Part shown: piece after piece, positions 33,791-35,713 of the stretch | How the letters are laid out: each line of letters starts with the position of its first letter | Position numbering within the stretch: position 1 is the first letter of the stretch | Assembly: GCA_964566895.1 (NCBI GenBank) | Contig: CAZMJP010000004.1 | Location: 1 to 35,713 of the forward strand | Direction of reading: 5' to 3' | Length of the DNA: 35,713 nt | Source: CAZMJP01 sp964566895 | GTDB lineage: Bacteria; Patescibacteriota; Patescibacteriia; UBA2591; UBA6264 | Position numbers and translations under genes: made by a program | Notes under the pieces: model-generated | Databases searched by the model: none | Seen by the model: only the letters and a program-made list of their open reading frames with translations | Told to the model about the DNA's origin: nothing

Positions 33791-33822
33791 ATAACCGAAT
33801 GGCCAAAATCTAAGATTCTAAC

Positions 33823-34380
33823 ATGGAGATAAATGATCTTAAAAAAATTGGGTTGGTTATTCTTTTAAACGACGCTCCCTATCAAATAATTTTTTCTCAG
33901 CATGCCAGAACCGCTCAGAGGAGAGCTTTTGTTAGAACAAAACTCAAAAATCTGATTACCGGACAAATTTTAGAAAAGACTTTTAATGCTTCTGACAAAA
34001 TCGCTGAAGCTGATATTGAAAAGTCAAGGGCCAATTATTTATATGCTGAAGGGAATAAATTTTTTTTCATGGATACTAACACTTATGAACAATTTTTTCT
34101 TGACCGTGGTCTTCTCTCCGGCCAAGAAAAATTTCTAAAGCAAGGACTTGAGGTTAGTGTCTTAATGTTTAACAAAAATCCAATCAATATAGAATTGCCC
34201 AAAAAGGTGGACCTCAAAGTTACTGAAGCGCCGCCGAGTATTAAGGGAGATTCGGCGACTACGCCGACAAAAATAATTATCTTAGAAACCGGGGCAAAAA
34301 TTACCGCGCCTATATTTGTCGAAAAGGGTGACATTATCAGAATAAACACAGACACGGGAGAGTATGTAGAAAGAGTGTGA
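33823..34380 (+). CDS. efp: Elongation factor P with an unusual tip
   Basis: Relieves ribosome stalling at proline runs. Domain I is at about residues 1-65 and two OB-fold domains follow, ending GDIIRINTDTGEYVERV, the family end. The tip loop, PGKG in E. coli with modified Lys34, reads HARTAQRRAF at residues 27-36, so Gln32 takes the place of the modified Lys. No lysine is nearby in the loop, so EpmA-type lysylation cannot happen at this site. Length 185 is standard. TAAGAT lies six bases before the ATG, which fits a leaderless start. The stop is TGA, which shows a standard code. Confidence 0.95.
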   Translation: MEINDLKKIGLVILLNDAPYQIIFSQHARTAQRRAFVRTKLKNLITGQILEKTFNASDKIAEADIEKSRANYLYAEGNKFFFMDTNTYEQFFLDRGLLSGQEKFLKQGLEVSVLMFNKNPINIELPKKVDLKVTEAPPSIKGDSATTPTKIIILETGAKITAPIFVEKGDIIRINTDTGEYVERV

Positions 34381-34457
34381 AAAACCAGAAACAAGAAAAA
34401 ATACAGGATTAAAAAAATAAATGTCACAAAATATAAAATGTTATAATAACCTCACCT

Positions 34458-35504
34458 ATGAATATTGAGGAAATATTTAATGGAGCGGCCGATTTAAGGG
34501 CTTCCGACGTCCATTTATCCAATAATTTACCGGTTTTTTACCGAATTGACGGCGTTTTGAAACCGGTAAAAAATTGGCCGAACCTTAAACATGAATCTAT
34601 TTTATCCCTAATTGAACCAATTATTGACCAAAAGCAAAAAGACCTTCTTTTTAAAAATAAGAATCTGGAACTTTCTTACCAAATCAAGAATGATATTCGT
34701 CTTAGAATTAGTATTTATTGGGAAAAAAACAGTCTATCTTTGGCCGCTCGGCTCGTTTCGCCCAAAATACCAACTATAGAAGAAATTGATTTACCTAAAT
34801 CGATTTATAAACTGGCTGAATTTAAGGAGGGTTTAGTCTTAGTGACTGGACCAACTGGCTGTGGAAAATCAACTACTTTAGCCGCCATAATCGACTACAT
34901 CAATGAAAAAAGGGCCTGCCATATTATCACCTTAGAAGACCCGATCGAATTTGTTTTCAAACCCAAAAAAAGTGTTATTTCTCAACGGGAATTAGGGAGA
35001 GATATGATTTCTTTTCAATCAGCCCTTAAACACATTGTCAGACAAGACCCGAATGTTATTTTAGTCAGTGAGATGAGAGATTTAGAAACAATTGCCTTGG
35101 CAATCACTTTGGCCGAAACAGGTCATCTAATTTTAGCCACTCTTCATACTCCTAATGCTCCGCAAACTATTGATCGAATTATTGATATTTTCCCGACTGG
35201 CCAGCAAAGACAAATCGGTTTACAAATCGCTCTGGCTTTAAGAGCAATTATTTCTCAACACTTGTTGCCTAAAAAGGATGGCGGTCGGGTTGCCGCCCGG
35301 GAGATTCTTATTAATACGCCCGCGGTAGCCAACTTAATTAGAGAAAACAAGATTGCTCAAATTAGATCTGCCATCCAAACAGGAAGTCAGGCGGGTATGT
35401 ATACTCTAGAACAAGACCTTAAAAGACTTTATCGTCAAGGATCTATTACTTTAGAGACTGCCACCGCCCACGCCAATTACCCAGAGGAGATATTAAGAGA
35501 ATAA
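34458..35504 (+). CDS. pilT: Type IV pilus retraction ATPase
   Basis: Hexameric ATPase that disassembles type IV pili, giving twitching, adhesion and DNA uptake. The N-terminal PAS-like domain is at residues 1-100. Walker A is GPTGCGKSTT at 131-140, the Asp box has ITLEDPIEF at 157-165, Walker B is VILVSEMRD at 200-208 and the His box is ATLHTPNA at 227-234. Length 348 is normal. It stands alone without pilB or pilC. TATAAT precedes the ATG by ten bases, within an 8-nt-type unit. Type IV pili are widespread in Patescibacteria and can serve host contact. Confidence 0.94.
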   Translation: MNIEEIFNGAADLRASDVHLSNNLPVFYRIDGVLKPVKNWPNLKHESILSLIEPIIDQKQKDLLFKNKNLELSYQIKNDIRLRISIYWEKNSLSLAARLVSPKIPTIEEIDLPKSIYKLAEFKEGLVLVTGPTGCGKSTTLAAIIDYINEKRACHIITLEDPIEFVFKPKKSVISQRELGRDMISFQSALKHIVRQDPNVILVSEMRDLETIALAITLAETGHLILATLHTPNAPQTIDRIIDIFPTGQQRQIGLQIALALRAIISQHLLPKKDGGRVAAREILINTPAVANLIRENKIAQIRSAIQTGSQAGMYTLEQDLKRLYRQGSITLETATAHANYPEEILRE

Positions 35505-35587
35505 AATTCGCTGATGCAAACATCTTAAACATGAACCCTAAACTTTCAATGGTAAATTGTTTGTTTAGAGTTTATAATTTTTATTTG

Positions 35588-35627
35588 ACCCCTATGGCTT
35601 AATGGATAAAGCGCCGGTTTCCTACCC
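35588..35627 (+). pseudogene. Truncated 5' half of an Arg-type tRNA
   Basis: CCCCTA, TGGCTTAATGGATAAAGC and G CCGGT match the neighbouring tRNA-Arg almost base for base up to the anticodon stem, then TTCCTAC could be an anticodon loop with CCT. The 3' anticodon stem, T-arm and acceptor are missing: 12 nt of unrelated sequence lead straight into the next tRNA. Confidence 0.6.
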
Positions 35628-35639
35628 GCCACAGTCCGA

Positions 35640-35713
35640 GCCTCTATAGCTTAATGGATAAAGCGCTGGTCTTCGGAACCAGTAATGGGGGTTCGATTCC
35701 TCCTAGAGGCACC
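35640..35713 (+). tRNA. tRNA-Arg (TCG), last CCA base outside the window
   Basis: Acceptor GCCTCTA/TAGAGGC, D-arm GCTTAATGGATAAAGC, anticodon stem CTGGT/ACCAG around loop CTTCGGA (TCG), T-arm GGGGGTTCGATTCCTCC. A then CC end the window. Confidence 0.94.

Noticed and set aside
35588..35627. A tRNA-Gly (TCC) reading of the tRNA fragment
   Set aside because: It needs a mismatched anticodon stem and still lacks a T-arm and acceptor; similarity to the neighbouring tRNA-Arg is a better explanation.

Overview
The window reads as chromosomal backbone of a Patescibacteria (Candidate Phyla Radiation) bacterium, most likely a Parcubacteria-type lineage. Pointers are an AT-rich genome with small proteins, a 16S gene with CPR-like primer mismatches and a group I intron, the Cys-rich ribbon protein and the divergent diacylglycerol-kinase-like protein typical of these genomes, and a short gene set dominated by translation, cell envelope and pilus functions. 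The genetic code looks standard: TGA is used as a stop (the efp gene ends in TGA), so this is not a UGA-Gly lineage. The taxonomic call is inference. The sequence has two 100-N placeholder gaps (15156-15255 and 24945-25044), and both window ends fall inside the CCA end of a tRNA.

Layout. Positions 1-23.9 kb are almost entirely minus-strand. In transcription order: polymer-forming bactofilin, a DAGK-like protein, glycogen synthase, an MBL-fold protein, a small membrane protein, gyrA, pcm, a secreted subtilisin with FG-GAP repeats (broken by a gap), a GalT-like transferase, Hsp20, a VanW-family protein, infB, rpsP, a candidate structured RNA, khpA, trmD, the 16S rRNA gene, tRNA-Ile and tRNA-Val, an NlpC/P60-like protein, the CCA-adding enzyme, an RluA-type pseudouridine synthase, a cytidylate-kinase-like protein, rplS, tRNA-Leu and tRNA-Ala. 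From 24.1 to 28.7 kb genes are on the plus strand: a small membrane protein, tRNA-Arg, a phosphoribosyltransferase, a tRNA-Ala cut by a gap, a Cys-rich ribbon protein, a ROK kinase and a degenerate LAGLIDADG protein. From 28.8 to 32.5 kb, on the minus strand, an ABC exporter sits between two broken genes (a GT4 glycosyltransferase and a TRM11-like methyltransferase). From 32.6 kb to the end, on the plus strand: rpsF-ssb-rpsR, efp, pilT, a tRNA fragment and tRNA-Arg.

The most notable observations are RNA-level and regulatory. The 16S gene has a 274-nt ORF-less group I intron right after U516, with P1, P7 and P8 readable in the sequence; it splits the 515F primer site. The 16S gene is not followed by 23S. 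It has its own 24-bp leader/trailer processing stem, and its anti-Shine-Dalgarno core reads CCUCA instead of CCUCC. Several genes and one tRNA are preceded by tandem 8-nt AT-rich units (consensus ATGTTAAA or ATGTTATA) that often run in exact phase up to the start, embed -10 hexamers and go with a general lack of Shine-Dalgarno sites. A ~185-nt transcript with a good promoter and a closing helix lies between rpsP and khpA. Several proteins keep a fold but have lost family signature residues (MBL, DAGK-like, LAGLIDADG, EF-P tip).
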